Positions 22,103 to 32,409 of a stretch of 64,000 bases of DNA are shown one piece after another. The stretch's first letter is position 1. Each line of letters opens with the position of its first letter. Made by a program: the position numbers and the translations under genes. Below the pieces are notes generated by a model. The model was given only the letters and a program-made list of their open reading frames with translations. It was not told the DNA's origin and did not search any database. The stretch comes from Symsagittifera roscoffensis (lineage: Eukaryota; Xenacoelomorpha; Acoela; Convolutidae): the NCBI RefSeq assembly GCF_963678635.1, contig NC_087066.1, forward strand, positions 41,187,223 through 41,251,222. The letters are read 5' to 3'.

Positions 22103-22563
22103 TCAAGGTGTTGCATCAATTGTGAGTGGATATACTTTAACATAATCTTTGTTATTAGAAATTGTGCTAATTGCTTGACTTGAAATATCTGTTGGTATGT
22201 TCAGGAATAGTGGATGAGACCATTCGGGGTGCCAAACATAATCTGATTGTTCTTCTAGGACATTTCCATCAGTAGAATTTTGAAGTCTAAAACTTTTTCT
22301 TGCTTGTGACCTCAAATCAATTTATGTGTGAAATAATCGATAATAAACCATGCTAAGACTTTTTGTAACTCGTGTTTAACATTCTGCGAAACTTCGTTAC
22401 TGGTTAAATTTTCACGACTTGTCTTTAAAAATTCGGAAAATATTGCAATTTCATGTCTTACAGCTGTTTGTTTAGTTGCTTGAACTGGTGAAAAAATTAG
22501 AAAAATGTTGCAAAAAATTGTTAAAAGAATTATTAAGGTTTGTAAAGTATCAGCTAAAATCAT
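22103..22563 (-). pseudogene. Chimeric frame at the unit A/B junction plus gag N-terminal part
   Basis: The 83-codon frame 22312-22563 begins with the hydrophobic peptide MILADTLQTLIILLTIFCN, which belongs to the end of the pol region of unit B. It then passes in frame across the duplication junction (22491) into gag N-terminal sequence (PVQATKQTAVRHEIAIFSEF). A stop at the end of that frame separates it from 22103-22315 (RKSFRLQNS, YVWHPEWSHPLFL), the next gag piece. The fusion would make a membrane-anchored N-terminal gag fragment, but there is no evidence that it is expressed. Confidence 0.55.
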
Positions 22564-23399
22564 TATGAAAAATTTGAAAGTTTTGAAAGTTTTATGAGAA
22601 AGATTAAAAATAATTGCTTAGGTTTATCGACCGTCGCAGAATGAAGCATTTAAGAAATGATTGAGTTTGTCGAATTTTTTAAAATTTTTCGGGGCTAAAT
22701 TCGAGTGTGGTCGGATAATTTAATGATATTTTGACAAGTGGGTTGGATTTTGTCAAATATTGTTGAGGCGTTATTTTGTGGTGTTGGGAAGATCTTCTTT
22801 GTTTTGTTTTTATTTATGAAATGGTTGGGGGTATCTAAGAAATATTTGTACTTTAGGCTAAATGATCATATGCTTTTTGTTATTTAGGCTAATTTATTAT
22901 TTTTGCTTGGAGGGTTTTTGAGGTCTAGATTGGGAAAATTTTGTTGATCTTTGTACTACATGATAGAGGAGGGTTGTAATATTGAGATTGTATTTATTTT
23001 TGTTGTCATTTTGGAGTGGTTTGCTAATTTTTGACCTGGAAGTCTTGAAGTTATAGTTATAGTTATGCTTGGAGGTGAATACTGGTCGGCTAATAAAGTC
23101 GTGTTATTATAAATGAGGTTATGATTCGGAATGATTTTTATTGACTGTTTTTGAACTAGATCTGCTCAAGTGTTTTTCGGCATGTTATTTTGAAAAGTTG
23201 TATGTTCAAAATGATTAAAAAGAAGGTGATAAATAATGAAAATTAAAATTCTTTTTGAAATTCAACTTTCTTCAATATTTTAGATTGTGGAATGAAGTTT
23301 TTTTAATTTTTTTGTGGCTGAATTCTAAGTCGTGATGATTCTCTGTGTTCAGATTTCTCTTTTCGATCCTGTGGTAGATTTTTTTCTGTCATTTTCCTA
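22564..23399 (-). other. Region left of integrase in unit B
   Basis: Noncoding, AT-rich counterpart of 12370-13050. About 160 bp at 23010-23170 have no partner in unit A; they contain GTTATA triplets and no visible terminal repeats, so it is not clear which unit is ancestral. Confidence 0.4.
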
Positions 23400-24961
23400 T
23401 TTTTTTTCTTTTGGAGATGTTTTTGTCTCTGGTTTAAGAGATGATTGGTGAAAAAATTCTTTCTGTTCTGTTGGTTTTGATTTCATATTTTTGTCAGTGT
23501 TTTGATTTTGTTCAATTTCTGAATTGTTTTGAACAATTTTTAAACCTGTGAAAGAATAGAATTGAGTTAATTTACGGAGTGCGTATTCTTTTGGATAATG
23601 GGGTAATAGGTTATTTCGATGCTGAATAATTTCGTTTTTACTTGAGTCAGTAAGTTTGTATGTTACATCAGTGGGTTTATCAATTATTTGATATGATTTT
23701 TTCCGGAGTCATTGTAAATTTTTGGAAATTCCTTTTTGTGTCGTGAAGATTAGAAATAAAACAAATGTTCTAATTTTTAACTCTGTTGCTGGTGTGAAGC
23801 GTGAATTGTTTTGGTTATTTATGTTTTGTCTTTGTAACAATTTTTTCGCTATTTTTTGATAAATTTCATTGTAATTTTCATCTCTTTTTTAAATCCATTC
23901 GGTGTGTGTACCGGAAGCTAATTTTAAAGTTTGTGGATGATGAAAGTGGTCTTCATCATGAGTATGTAGTGGTAAGTTGTAACATATTGAATCTTTATTG
24001 GATTGACAATTAACTTATGCTATTTTATGGGCGTTTGCTGTAAAGATTATGGGTTTTCGTGGTTTTTGGTTAAATCTCATTTCATATGGTGACATTCCTA
24101 ATGTTGTGATAATTTGTGAACTATAGGATAAGGGAAATAATTTTACATCTGTTGACCATTCGGTGTCTCGTGTATCATTTCCATTAAAGATACATCTGAG
24201 GTATTCTTGTAATGAACGGTTCATACCTTCGACTAATCCATTTGTCCAATTGCATGAGATGTACGTGGTTTATGTTTAATATTTTATAAGTGGCATAATG
24301 TGATATTTTCGTTGTTAATAAACTCGCTGCCATTGTCTGTGACTAGTATTTCGGGTAATCCGAATTTAGCTATCCAGTGTTCGTACAGTATTGTATATGC
24401 ATAGTAGGCATTACAATGTGGTACTGGGTTGAGTGCTATAGGGTGTAAATGCATCAACAATGAACATTATATATGAGTTTCCTTCTGAGGATGGTGAAAC
24501 TGGTCCTTTTGCGTCAAATGAGATTCTATGATTGAAATATAGACTTTGTTCTTTAAAATCTTGTTTTTCTGCGATTTGTTTTTGTTTTGGGTAGGGTTTG
24601 TTTAATTGGCATACTATACAATCGTTGCATCATACTTTAATCCAAATGGGTGCATTTGGGAAATAAAAATTTTGAATAAAGTTAGAGTATTTTTTTTCCT
24701 GAATGTCCCTTAGTGTGCAGGGTACGTGAAGTATTGAATGCAATTAACATCATGCTTAAAGGTAGACAAGGTACTTTAATTTCAGATGTTTGATATTCAA
24801 AAACATCTGTCTTTTCATTTATAGTGGTAATATTGAATTTTCTGAAATATCTAAGGAGTGTTTTGTTTCCTAAAATTGTGGTATCAACTTTGGTTGGTTT
24901 AGTTTTATGTTTGTGCCATGACTGATGACTGGGTCGAGATTTTGATGTTTTTGTAATAATT
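23400..24961 (-). pseudogene. pol: Integrase region, unit B, broken
   Basis: Better preserved than in unit A. TLHTKGHSGK supplies the His pair and CNDCIVCQ the Cys pair of the HHCC zinc site, with a TGA stop between them. The core has SFDAKGPVSPSSEG with the first catalytic Asp and, in a readable stretch, LVTDNGSEF with the second Asp. The third acidic residue could not be placed with confidence because the frame shifts again near 24250. The frame 24015-24224 (MNRSLQEYLRCIFNGNDTR) is the post-core segment. Confidence 0.7.
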
Positions 24962-25333
24962 CTAGTGTAATTTTTCTGTTGTTGGTAAAAAGATATTTTC
25001 TATTTCTATCTTTGATAGGGGTATTGTGTCAAGTGGGTCATGTAGATTAAAAACTTGATTTATTGTGTCTTTTGAATCATTTGTTGACGGTCCTGATGAA
25101 TTTATTGTATCAGTTAGATTTTCCTTTTCTATTAAAGGGAATGGATCCTTTTTATTTTGTTGTTGTTTAATTCGGTTTTTTTGAGTATTATTTTTGATCC
25201 AATGTGAATATGGAACCGTCATAAATTTAGATGTACTTAGTAAATCAACTTCATAGTGGTTGTTTTGGCAATCTAAATATAGTGGAAACTGTTGTAGATT
25301 GTTTATTTGTGATTGATCGATGTCAATTTTCAC
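24962..25333 (-). CDS. pol: Linker between RNase H and integrase, unit B
   Basis: A 123-codon open frame beginning MKIDIDQSQINNLQQFPLYL. It has one Cys-containing motif (LDCQNNHYEVDLLSTS) and a Ser/Asn-rich rest. It follows the RT/RNase H frame after nine bases and one stop. Unit A has a stop at the Gln codon in LDCQ. It is part of the polyprotein, without an independent function. Confidence 0.6.
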   Translation of the reverse strand: MKIDIDQSQINNLQQFPLYLDCQNNHYEVDLLSTSKFMTVPYSHWIKNNTQKNRIKQQQNKKDPFPLIEKENLTDTINSSGPSTNDSKDTINQVFNLHDPLDTIPLSKIEIENIFLPTTEKLH

Positions 25334-25342
25334 TGCATATTT

Positions 25343-26644
25343 TTATTTCAGTCGTGGTGAAGTTTTATCTTTAGCAAGATAGAATTTTATATTTTGTGGT
25401 ATTTCATTTGTTGTTTTTGTTGTTAGTAGTTCAGGTTGTGTATTTCTACTAAGAGAATCAGGTAGTGCAAGGTTTTTTCCTGCTGTCCATACTATGTGTA
25501 AGTTTGGAATTTGAATAAAATTAGTTGAAATCTGTAAACTGTATGGTTTGGATTTGATTTTTGTGTAAAAAAAAATTGAATAGAATTGTGATCCAAGTAT
25601 CAAAAAATCATATTCTGTAAGAATACATATTATAGCTGTGCATTCACTCATAAGAGTAGAGAGTCCTAATTCATCTTGGATAAAAAGGCGAGAATTTGCT
25701 GATATGAGATTTATTTTATTCGTTCCATTGTGAGCTTGTAGTAATGCTGCACCGATGCCAAAATTTGAAGCATCGCACATTGCATAAAATGGTTGATTGG
25801 GATCTGGAATTGTGTTTGAAATTTGTTCGGCGAGAAGTTTTTTGATTTCCTCAAATTGTGTTTGGTGTTCTGTTGTCCATTCGAAATTATTTTTTTGTCT
25901 AAGAATGTTATAGAAAGGTCTTAAGTAAAACTGCATTTTATAAACATTTTTGCTTAAGAAGTTTAATATTCCAAAAAATTCTTGGTTTTTCTTTTTGTTT
26001 GTAAGTGGCTGGAGTTTTTGGATTGCATCTATGCGTGATTTCAATGGGGTTATAATTTTTTTCTCTATAATGTGTCCGAGAAATTTTACGCGTGTTAAGA
26101 AAAAATGTGATTTGTCTGGGGCTGCTTTCATGTTTTCGTTTTGTAACATTTGATGATATTTTTCTAGAAATGCGAACATTTCATCTTTGGTTTGTGATTG
26201 CAAAAAGACGTCGTCTAAGCATGTAATTGCATTTTTCTTGAGTATAAGCGGTCTGAAATTTTTACTCATAAATGCTGCGAAAAATACTGGTCCTACGGAT
26301 ATGCCATAGAATAATCTTTTGAGTTCGCATTGTTGATTTCCGATAACAGATTGTGTTAACCGTCGTGATTGTTCATCCAGTGGCATTTGATTATATGCAC
26401 TATTCATGTCTGCGGTTGTGAAGTATTTACCGTTTATTTTTGTTAGAATTACTTGGATTGGTTCTATAGTCCAATTACCTTTAGGTTCATCAATGAGTGA
26501 ATTGAGATATCTAGCGTCTAGAACTATTTTTAGTGATTCTCTTTCGACTAGAATAAGAACAGGGTTGATAAAAGTATTTCCTTTTGGCTGTTCTTCTTTA
26601 TTTTTTGGAGATATGATTTCATAATCTTCTAGATTGTCAATCAA
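25343..26644 (-). pseudogene. pol: Reverse transcriptase and RNase H, unit B
   Basis: A 433-codon open frame, the longest in the window. The RT palm contains VLDARYLNSLID, FTTADMNSAYNQMPLDEQSR and LFYGISVGPVFFAAFMSK, but the catalytic box reads CLDD instead of YLDD (about residues 142-145). The thumb, the connection and the complete RNase H (YAMCDASNFGIGAALLQ, MSECTA, and TAGKNLALPDSLSR near the end) follow without interruption. The Tyr-to-Cys change is likely to harm polymerisation, so the long frame should not be read as a working enzyme. Upstream, the frame is interrupted between 26645 and 26782. Confidence 0.85.
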
Positions 26645-26782
26645 TCTACTTACTTTGTCACGTAAGTGGATTGGTACTTTGCTTGCTCTTTGTTTTTTGA
26701 AAACTGTATCAGGTTTCAGGGGTAGAATTTATTTTTCCAACGTCGAATTTAGATGTGGCATAAACTGTTGGGTATCTTAAAA

Positions 26783-27232
26783 TTAGATTAGATCGGCTAA
26801 TTTTTCAAATTCATTCTGTGTTATTTGGGAGTGCTGAAAATTGAACATTGCTAAGAATTTTTGTTGTTCTTCTGTATAGTGTGATATTTTGAATGTTGGT
26901 TTAAAATGAGAAGTTTTTGTGAAATAGTCTGTGTTTCTTTTTTCGTTGTTCCTTATATTATTTATCGATAACACTTCGTCAAGAATTGTTGATTGACATA
27001 TATCTAGTAGTTGTAGTATATTATTTACTCTATATGCTACTTCTTGTGTAGGAAAAGTTGTTGCATTAGTTTCACAATATCCGCAGAGTCCTAGAGGTAG
27101 GGTTATTTTATATGGTGAATGGTTATATACATGTAAAGAAATAATGTCAAAGTTTGAGTTTTTCATGTATTTTATGGATGAATTTGTTACTTTAAAATAT
27201 TTATGAATTGGTATAATTTCAAGGGCAGACAT
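26783..27232 (-). CDS. pol: Linker between protease and RT, unit B
   Basis: A 149-codon frame equivalent to 16290-16808, with PYKITLPLGLCGYCET. It stops 22 residues earlier than in unit A because of a short insertion around 26786 (ATTAGATTAGATC on the plus strand). It is part of the polyprotein. Confidence 0.55.
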   Translation of the reverse strand: MSALEIIPIHKYFKVTNSSIKYMKNSNFDIISLHVYNHSPYKITLPLGLCGYCETNATTFPTQEVAYRVNNILQLLDICQSTILDEVLSINNIRNNEKRNTDYFTKTSHFKPTFKISHYTEEQQKFLAMFNFQHSQITQNEFEKLADLI

Positions 27233-28117
27233 ATGGACATGTTGTTTGTTTTGATTTTTGTCACATTGATGAACTTGTTTGATCGGGATTTCATAATTGT
27301 ATCCTGAGAGTGGTTTAAGATGTTTTTTTTTCTTTATTATAAATGGGGTAACATTTTGAGAAAAACTGTGGGTGTTTGTTCATTCTTTTGAAGAATGTTG
27401 AAGCGGTGTTATGCATTCTTGTATATTTATCTTTTATTTTAATTTTGCTGTCTAATACATTGATAGTTGGTATGTATTTAATGATGATTGTGTTTTATAT
27501 CTGTGATGTGGAAGGTTTTTTTAAATGGTTTATTTAAGAGTTTGTTTTGTTCCATTGTTTTAGTGGGAACAAGGAAAAGTTGGATTTTCCGTAGTTTGTT
27601 AAGGTTGAGCCTTGTGCTGTTGCTAGTCTACTGGCTGTTTTCAAAGGTGTTACTTTCGGATGTAAAATTTCGATTTCATTCCAGGTTGGAATATTAATAA
27701 TAATTGATTCTGGTCCACAATCTATCAAAAAATCTATTTCAAGGTCTGATGGTTGAAATTCTTTACTTTTTGAACTTTCTAAGAGAAATGGAATTGTCCA
27801 AATTTTATCTCTTGGTGGTTTTTTTGGTATGTTTTGGTAAATTTGATTTGTACTAGAACATGCTACTTGTTCTTTTTCAGGTTCGTGTAATGTCGTTGCT
27901 TCATTTGCTTCTTGCTATATTGGTATGTTATTACTTCTAGGTCTAGTGTAATAATCTAAAAGAAGTTCCAATTGATTTTCATAGACATGTGAATGAAAAG
28001 GTTATTCATACCTAACAGTTTCAAAGCATTTTTCAACTTATCATATTGACTAAAATTGTGTTTTCGGAATCGCTTTCACTGTCTGTAGATTCGCAATTGA
28101 TGTGATTTAATTGTGAT
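27233..28117 (-). pseudogene. pol: Aspartic protease region, unit B, active site changed
   Basis: The frame 27534-27728 reads MIDCGPESIIINIPTW, equivalent to IDSGAESIIINIPTW of unit A. The catalytic triplet at 27714-27722 is therefore DCG instead of DSG. The rest (ATAQGSTLTNYGK, NFSLFPLKQW) matches unit A. Loss of the usual Ser/Thr and of the following Ala suggests decay. Confidence 0.6.
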
Positions 28118-28789
28118 TCAGTACTTTTGTATTATCAATACAGGTGGGTCTGAATTGGTTTCTTCAGTTGTTTGTACTTGATTTACTTGTCTTTGATGTT
28201 TGGATGTATTGCTTCTATATTTGTTTTGAGAATCGGGATAACGTGTATTATTCCTATGAGGTGATTGAAAGTAGTTTCTTTGTCTACTGTTATAGTTTGA
28301 GTTCCCATTTTGTGAGTTATCTCGTGATCTATTTTGATAATTCTTGCTATTAGATTTTTGGTGACTTGATCTGTTGTTTGAGTAATCTCGTGATTTTTTG
28401 TTTTGATATCGTTGATTTCGATTATTTGAGTAGCTTCTATTCCTTTTGTTGGAATAATTTCTATGTCCATTGTACGATGAATTTCTTGTTCTATCATTGG
28501 AATAGTGTCTATTCCTAGAGTGTGATTGGGAACTGGTATCAAACAATTGATCTGTTCTGTTTGAATTTGATCGTGAATAATTATTTCGATACTGAGTATT
28601 TCGACTATTTGATCGACTATATCGGTTTTGTGAGAAATTACCTGAAAATCTTTGGTCTGGTGATCTGCCTCTGCAGTTAGAGTTATAGGGTGATTGGTTT
28701 CTTGAATAATTTGAACTGTTTGGAAGTGGTTTTACAGAACTTTTTATTACTGTGAATGTTTTTATTTGTAAATTTTGATCTATTTTCAT
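28118..28789 (-). CDS. gag: Nucleocapsid-like Arg/Asn/Ser-rich tail of gag, unit B
   Basis: A 223-codon uninterrupted frame. It is almost entirely Asn, Arg, Ser, Tyr and Gln with repeats such as SRNRHYSN and NRNQRYQNK. The equivalent stretch in unit A is split by a stop at 18124. The zinc knuckle lies just upstream (about 28890-28920) in an interrupted frame (the Cys codons can be read, but one Cys-equivalent appears changed). The overlapping 119-codon Ile/Thr-rich frame is a shadow of the repeats. Confidence 0.65.
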   Translation of the reverse strand: MKIDQNLQIKTFTVIKSSVKPLPNSSNYSRNQSPYNSNCRGRSPDQRFSGNFSQNRYSRSNSRNTQYRNNYSRSNSNRTDQLFDTSSQSHSRNRHYSNDRTRNSSYNGHRNYSNKRNRSYSNNRNQRYQNKKSRDYSNNRSSHQKSNSKNYQNRSRDNSQNGNSNYNSRQRNYFQSPHRNNTRYPDSQNKYRSNTSKHQRQVNQVQTTEETNSDPPVLIIQKY

Positions 28790-28909
28790 GTCCTGATAAA
28801 TTGATTTGTTTGGTTCTTTGCACCTTTGTGGTTTATTCTGGTTGTCTTGTTGTTTTTGTCTGCATTCAGCAATGCTATATCCGTATCTTCGGCAAAAGTT
28901 ACACCTTTT

Positions 28910-30249
28910 TTAGAATGATGGTTTACCTATGAAATTTTGGTTTTTCTCGTATGTATTCGAAATTTCAGTAGTTTTTTCGGATAAATCTGTTTCTGAATTG
29001 TGTATATTATTTATTTGTGTTGTAGTGGTTTGATTATTATTAACATATTGTAATTTGAGTTTTTCTGTTTTTTCTAGTTTCATAGTAATTTCTGCTTGTT
29101 CTAGTTTATCTACTAGTCTTCTAAAATCTAAAGCTGGTTCTCGAATTGAGGAAGGATGTGGTGCTCTCTTTTTGATTGCTACTTTTCGTAATTGAGGTGT
29201 TCGAGTCATCATTAAAATTTCTGTCATTTTTGTGTTTTTATAATCATGAACGTTTAGTGAGTATGCTTTTCGGACTAGTGTTTCGATCCTTACTGCTAGT
29301 TCTTTGATCGTTTCATTTGGTAGTCTACGAAATTCATTGCATAAACCTTCTGATGTTGTTTGTTCCTTTCTGAATCAAACATTTTTGAAAATTCTTGCGT
29401 GAATTTTTTCCAATCTGGTTTTACTTCTATGGGTAAAACTGAAAACCATTTTTGAGCTGCGCCTTCAAGTGTGGTTTGTATTAATGCTGTGCGTCTATGT
29501 ATCCAACTTTGGTGAAGTGGTGTATTCATGGGTTCAGCTCCTATATTCAAAATTAAATTTGCTGCGACTGCATTTAAATAATCTTCTACAGAATATTCAG
29601 GGTATGGGTTCATAGTCATGTGAAGTGATTCTGCCCCATTTGGCCTCTGTGAAAAATTTATAAGTTGACTCTTTGTTGTTTCATTTTGTTGCAAGTAATA
29701 GGGTAGCGGGATTTCATTTTGCATTTGCGTTGGTTAATAAAAATCTGTACTAACTGGGTTTTGTGAATACAAATTATTATTTTGAGATGCTAGATTTGGT
29801 CTAGGTTGTCGCATATGTTGTTCTTGTGTATATGGTTCAAAAATATTTGGTTGATTTACGTGGTAAGAGTGGAGTCTTTGATTTTGATAAAATTGTTGAT
29901 GATTTTGGTTATAATAATCTTCATCATCTGATGAAAGATAATTAGATGTGTAAAAAGGTGTTTGATGTCTAATTCTGTTTTGCTGTCTATGATTTTTTTG
30001 CTGAAAAAATAAATAATTTTCACTTGGTCTCGTAAAATTCGTGGGTAATCAATAAATTTACTGAATTGATGTTGGTTGTTGGAATGTGAGTTTTTGTGAA
30101 ATATAATGATTTTTCGTGTTTGCACGAGAGGGTTTAGTTGTTTGTGGTCTATTTACATAATTATAGTTATGTTCTGCAAAATAATTTCGAGTGAATGTTC
30201 TTTGTTTTTGCGTTGGTTTCTTCATTGGTATTAACGTTTGGTAATCCAT
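28910..30249 (-). pseudogene. gag: Gag, unit B, left copy
   Basis: Four frame pieces: 30058-30249 (MDYQTLIPMKKPTQKQRTFT), 29856-30125, 29296-29724 (capsid) and 28910-29227 (post-capsid helical part RKLVDKLEQAE-like). The capsid lacks 20 residues present in unit A, because 60 bp are missing at the point where the plus strand reads CAGGGTATGG (about 29600). A further one-base change at 29340-29350 breaks the helix ERNKQHQ. This copy is the one joined to pol in unit B. Confidence 0.7.
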
Positions 30250-30431
30250 TTGTGAATATTTTGGAACAATGGAGGGTTTAACCGTAGAATGTAATGTTAC
30301 CTGTGGTAATGTTGGATTTTTGGGTCTTGGAAATGTAAGATTTGGATGTATTGGTGAAATATTTTGTTGTTTTGTTGTTGTTACTGTTTCATTATTTCTT
30401 CATTTGCGAAATGTGATGGTGTTTGAAGATC

Positions 30432-30833
30432 TTATTGTGTAAGATTTCTAGTTCCATTTAGGTTTTCTTGTTGCATGAGGGTTGAGTTTAAACTATTTTT
30501 TCCTATTAAATTACGTGAATTTATTTGGTCTGGTGATCTGCCTCTGTAGTTAGAGTTATAGGGTAATTGGTTTCTTGAATAATTTGAACTGTTTGGAAGT
30601 GATTTTACAGAATTTTTATTACTGTGAAGGTTTTTATTTGGTAAATTTTGATCTATTTTCATGTACTGATAAATTGATTTGTTTGGTTCTTTGTTTTTTT
30701 GTGGTTTATTCTGGTTTTCTTGTTGTTTTTGTCTGCATTCAGCAATGCTATGTCCGTATCTTCGGCAATAGTTACACCTTTTTTTGGATGATGGTTTACC
30801 TTTAAAATTTGGGTCATTCTCGTATATATTCAA
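30432..30833 (-). CDS. gag: CCHC zinc knuckle of gag, unit B, right copy
   Basis: A 133-codon frame with the best preserved knuckle in the window: CNYCRRYGHSIAEC is Cys-X2-Cys-X4-His-X4-Cys, the retroviral nucleocapsid pattern. It follows FKGKPSSKKR and is followed by a Gln/Asn/Lys-rich tail that runs across the duplication junction and ends in TRNLTQ. Zinc knuckles bind the element RNA during packaging. Confidence 0.8.
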   Translation of the reverse strand: MNIYENDPNFKGKPSSKKRCNYCRRYGHSIAECRQKQQENQNKPQKNKEPNKSIYQYMKIDQNLPNKNLHSNKNSVKSLPNSSNYSRNQLPYNSNYRGRSPDQINSRNLIGKNSLNSTLMQQENLNGTRNLTQ

Positions 30834-31111
30834 AATTTCAGTGATTTTTTCGGATAAATCTGTTTCTGAATTGTGTATATTATTTGTTTGTGTTGTAGTG
30901 GTTTGAATATGATTAACATGTTGTAATTTGAGTTTTCTGTTTCTTCTAGTTTCATAGTGATTTCTGCTTGTTCAAGTTTATCTACTAGTTTTCTAAAATC
31001 TAAATCTGGTTCTCGAATTGAGGAAGTATGTGATGCTCACTTTTTGATTGCTATTTTTGGTAATTGAGGTGTTTGAGTCATCATTAAAATTTCTATCATT
31101 TTTCTGTTTTT

Positions 31112-32148
31112 TTAATCATGAGTGTTTAGTGAGTATGCTTCTCGGACTAGTGTTTTGATCCTTACTGCTAATTGTTTGATCGTTTCATTTGGTAGTCTAC
31201 GCATTTCATTGCATAAAACTCTTTGATGTTGTTTGTTCCTTTCTGAATTAAACATTTTTGAAAATTCTTGCGTGAATCTTTTCCAATCTGATTTTACTTC
31301 TATGGGTAAAACTGAAAACCATTTTTGAGCTGCGCCTTCAAGTGTGGTTTGTATTAATGCTGTGCGTCTATGTATCCAACTTTGGTGAAGTGGTGTATTC
31401 ATGGGTTCAGCTCCTATATTCAAAATTAAATTTGCTGCGACTGCATTTAAATAATCTTCTACAGAATATTCAGGGTATGGGTTCATAGTCATGTGAAGTG
31501 ATTCTGCCCCATTTGGCCTCTGTGAAAAATTTATAAGTTGACTCTTTGTTGTTTCATTTTGTTGCAAGTAATAGGGTAGCGGGATTTCATTTTGCATTTG
31601 CGTTGGTTAATAAAAATCTGTACTAACTGGGTTTTGTGAATACAAATTATTATTTTGAGATGCTAGATTTGGTCTAGGTTGTCGCATATGTTGTTCTTGT
31701 GTATATGGTTCAAAAATATTTGGTTGATTTACGTGGTAAGAGTGGAGTCTTTGATTTTGATAAAATTGTTGATGATTTTGGTTATAATAATCTTCATCAT
31801 CTGATGAAAGATAATTAGATGTGTAATAAGGTATTTGATGTCTAATTCTGTTTTGCTGTCTATGATTTTTATTTTGCTGAAAAAATGGATAATTTTCACT
31901 TCGCTCTTGTAAAATTCGTGGGTAATCATTAAATTTACTGAATTCGATGATGGTTGTTGGAAAATTACTTTTTGTGAAAATTTATGATTTTGCGTGTTTG
32001 CACGAGAGGGTTTAGTTGTTTGTGGTCTATTTACATAGTTATAATTAAGTTCTGCAAAATTATTTCTAGTGAATGTTCTTTGTTTTTGCGTTGGTTTCGT
32101 CATTGGTCTAATCGTTTGGTAATCCATTTGTGAATATTTTTGGAACAA
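31112..32148 (-). pseudogene. gag: Gag capsid and N-proximal region, unit B, right copy
   Basis: The frame 31112-31597 (161 codons) covers the capsid start to KTLVREAYSLNTHD, with the 20-residue deletion at NPYPEYSVEDYL. The frame 31729-32148 starts MFQKYSQMDYQTIRPMTKP. A TAA in place of a Gln-region codon separates them at about 31609, and the left copy has the same stop at about 29735. Confidence 0.7.
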
Positions 32149-32409
32149 TGGAGGGTTTAACCGTAGAGCGTAATGTTACCTGTCCTAATGTTGGATTTTT
32201 GGGTCTTGGAGTTGTAAGATTTGGATGTATTGGTGAAATATTTGGTTGTGTTGTTGTTACTGTTTCATTATTTCTTCAGTTGCGAAAAGTGATGGTGTTT
32301 GAATATCTTCTTGTGTAAGATTTCTAGTTCCATTTACGTTCTCTTGTTGCATGAGGGTTGAGTTTAAACTATTATTTCCTATTCTATCGGGTAGAAATGA
32401 GTTATAGTT

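Larger units (their letters stand above)
12292..22490 (-). repeat. Unit A of the 10.2-kb tandem duplication (gag to integrase)
   Basis: The segment is repeated, with a few percent divergence and several indels, at 22491-32797. At the left edge GGGG precedes AAAAAATTAG (12292); at the central junction GGTG precedes AAAAAATTAG (22491); at the right edge GGTG is followed by AAGTTCC (32798). The duplication therefore joins the end of pol to the middle of the gag N-terminal region, with GAA as shared microhomology. No LTR lies at the junction, so this is not two retroelements sharing an LTR. Confidence 0.85.
28629..32386 (-). repeat. Gag tandem duplication in unit B (about 1.88 kb x 2)
   Basis: Equivalent points are 1878 bp apart (for example the MDYQT start at 30249 and 32127). 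The junction at about 30507 (CCTATT then AAATTACGTG) is the same as in unit A at 20144. Both copies carry the same 60-bp capsid deletion. Confidence 0.8.
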
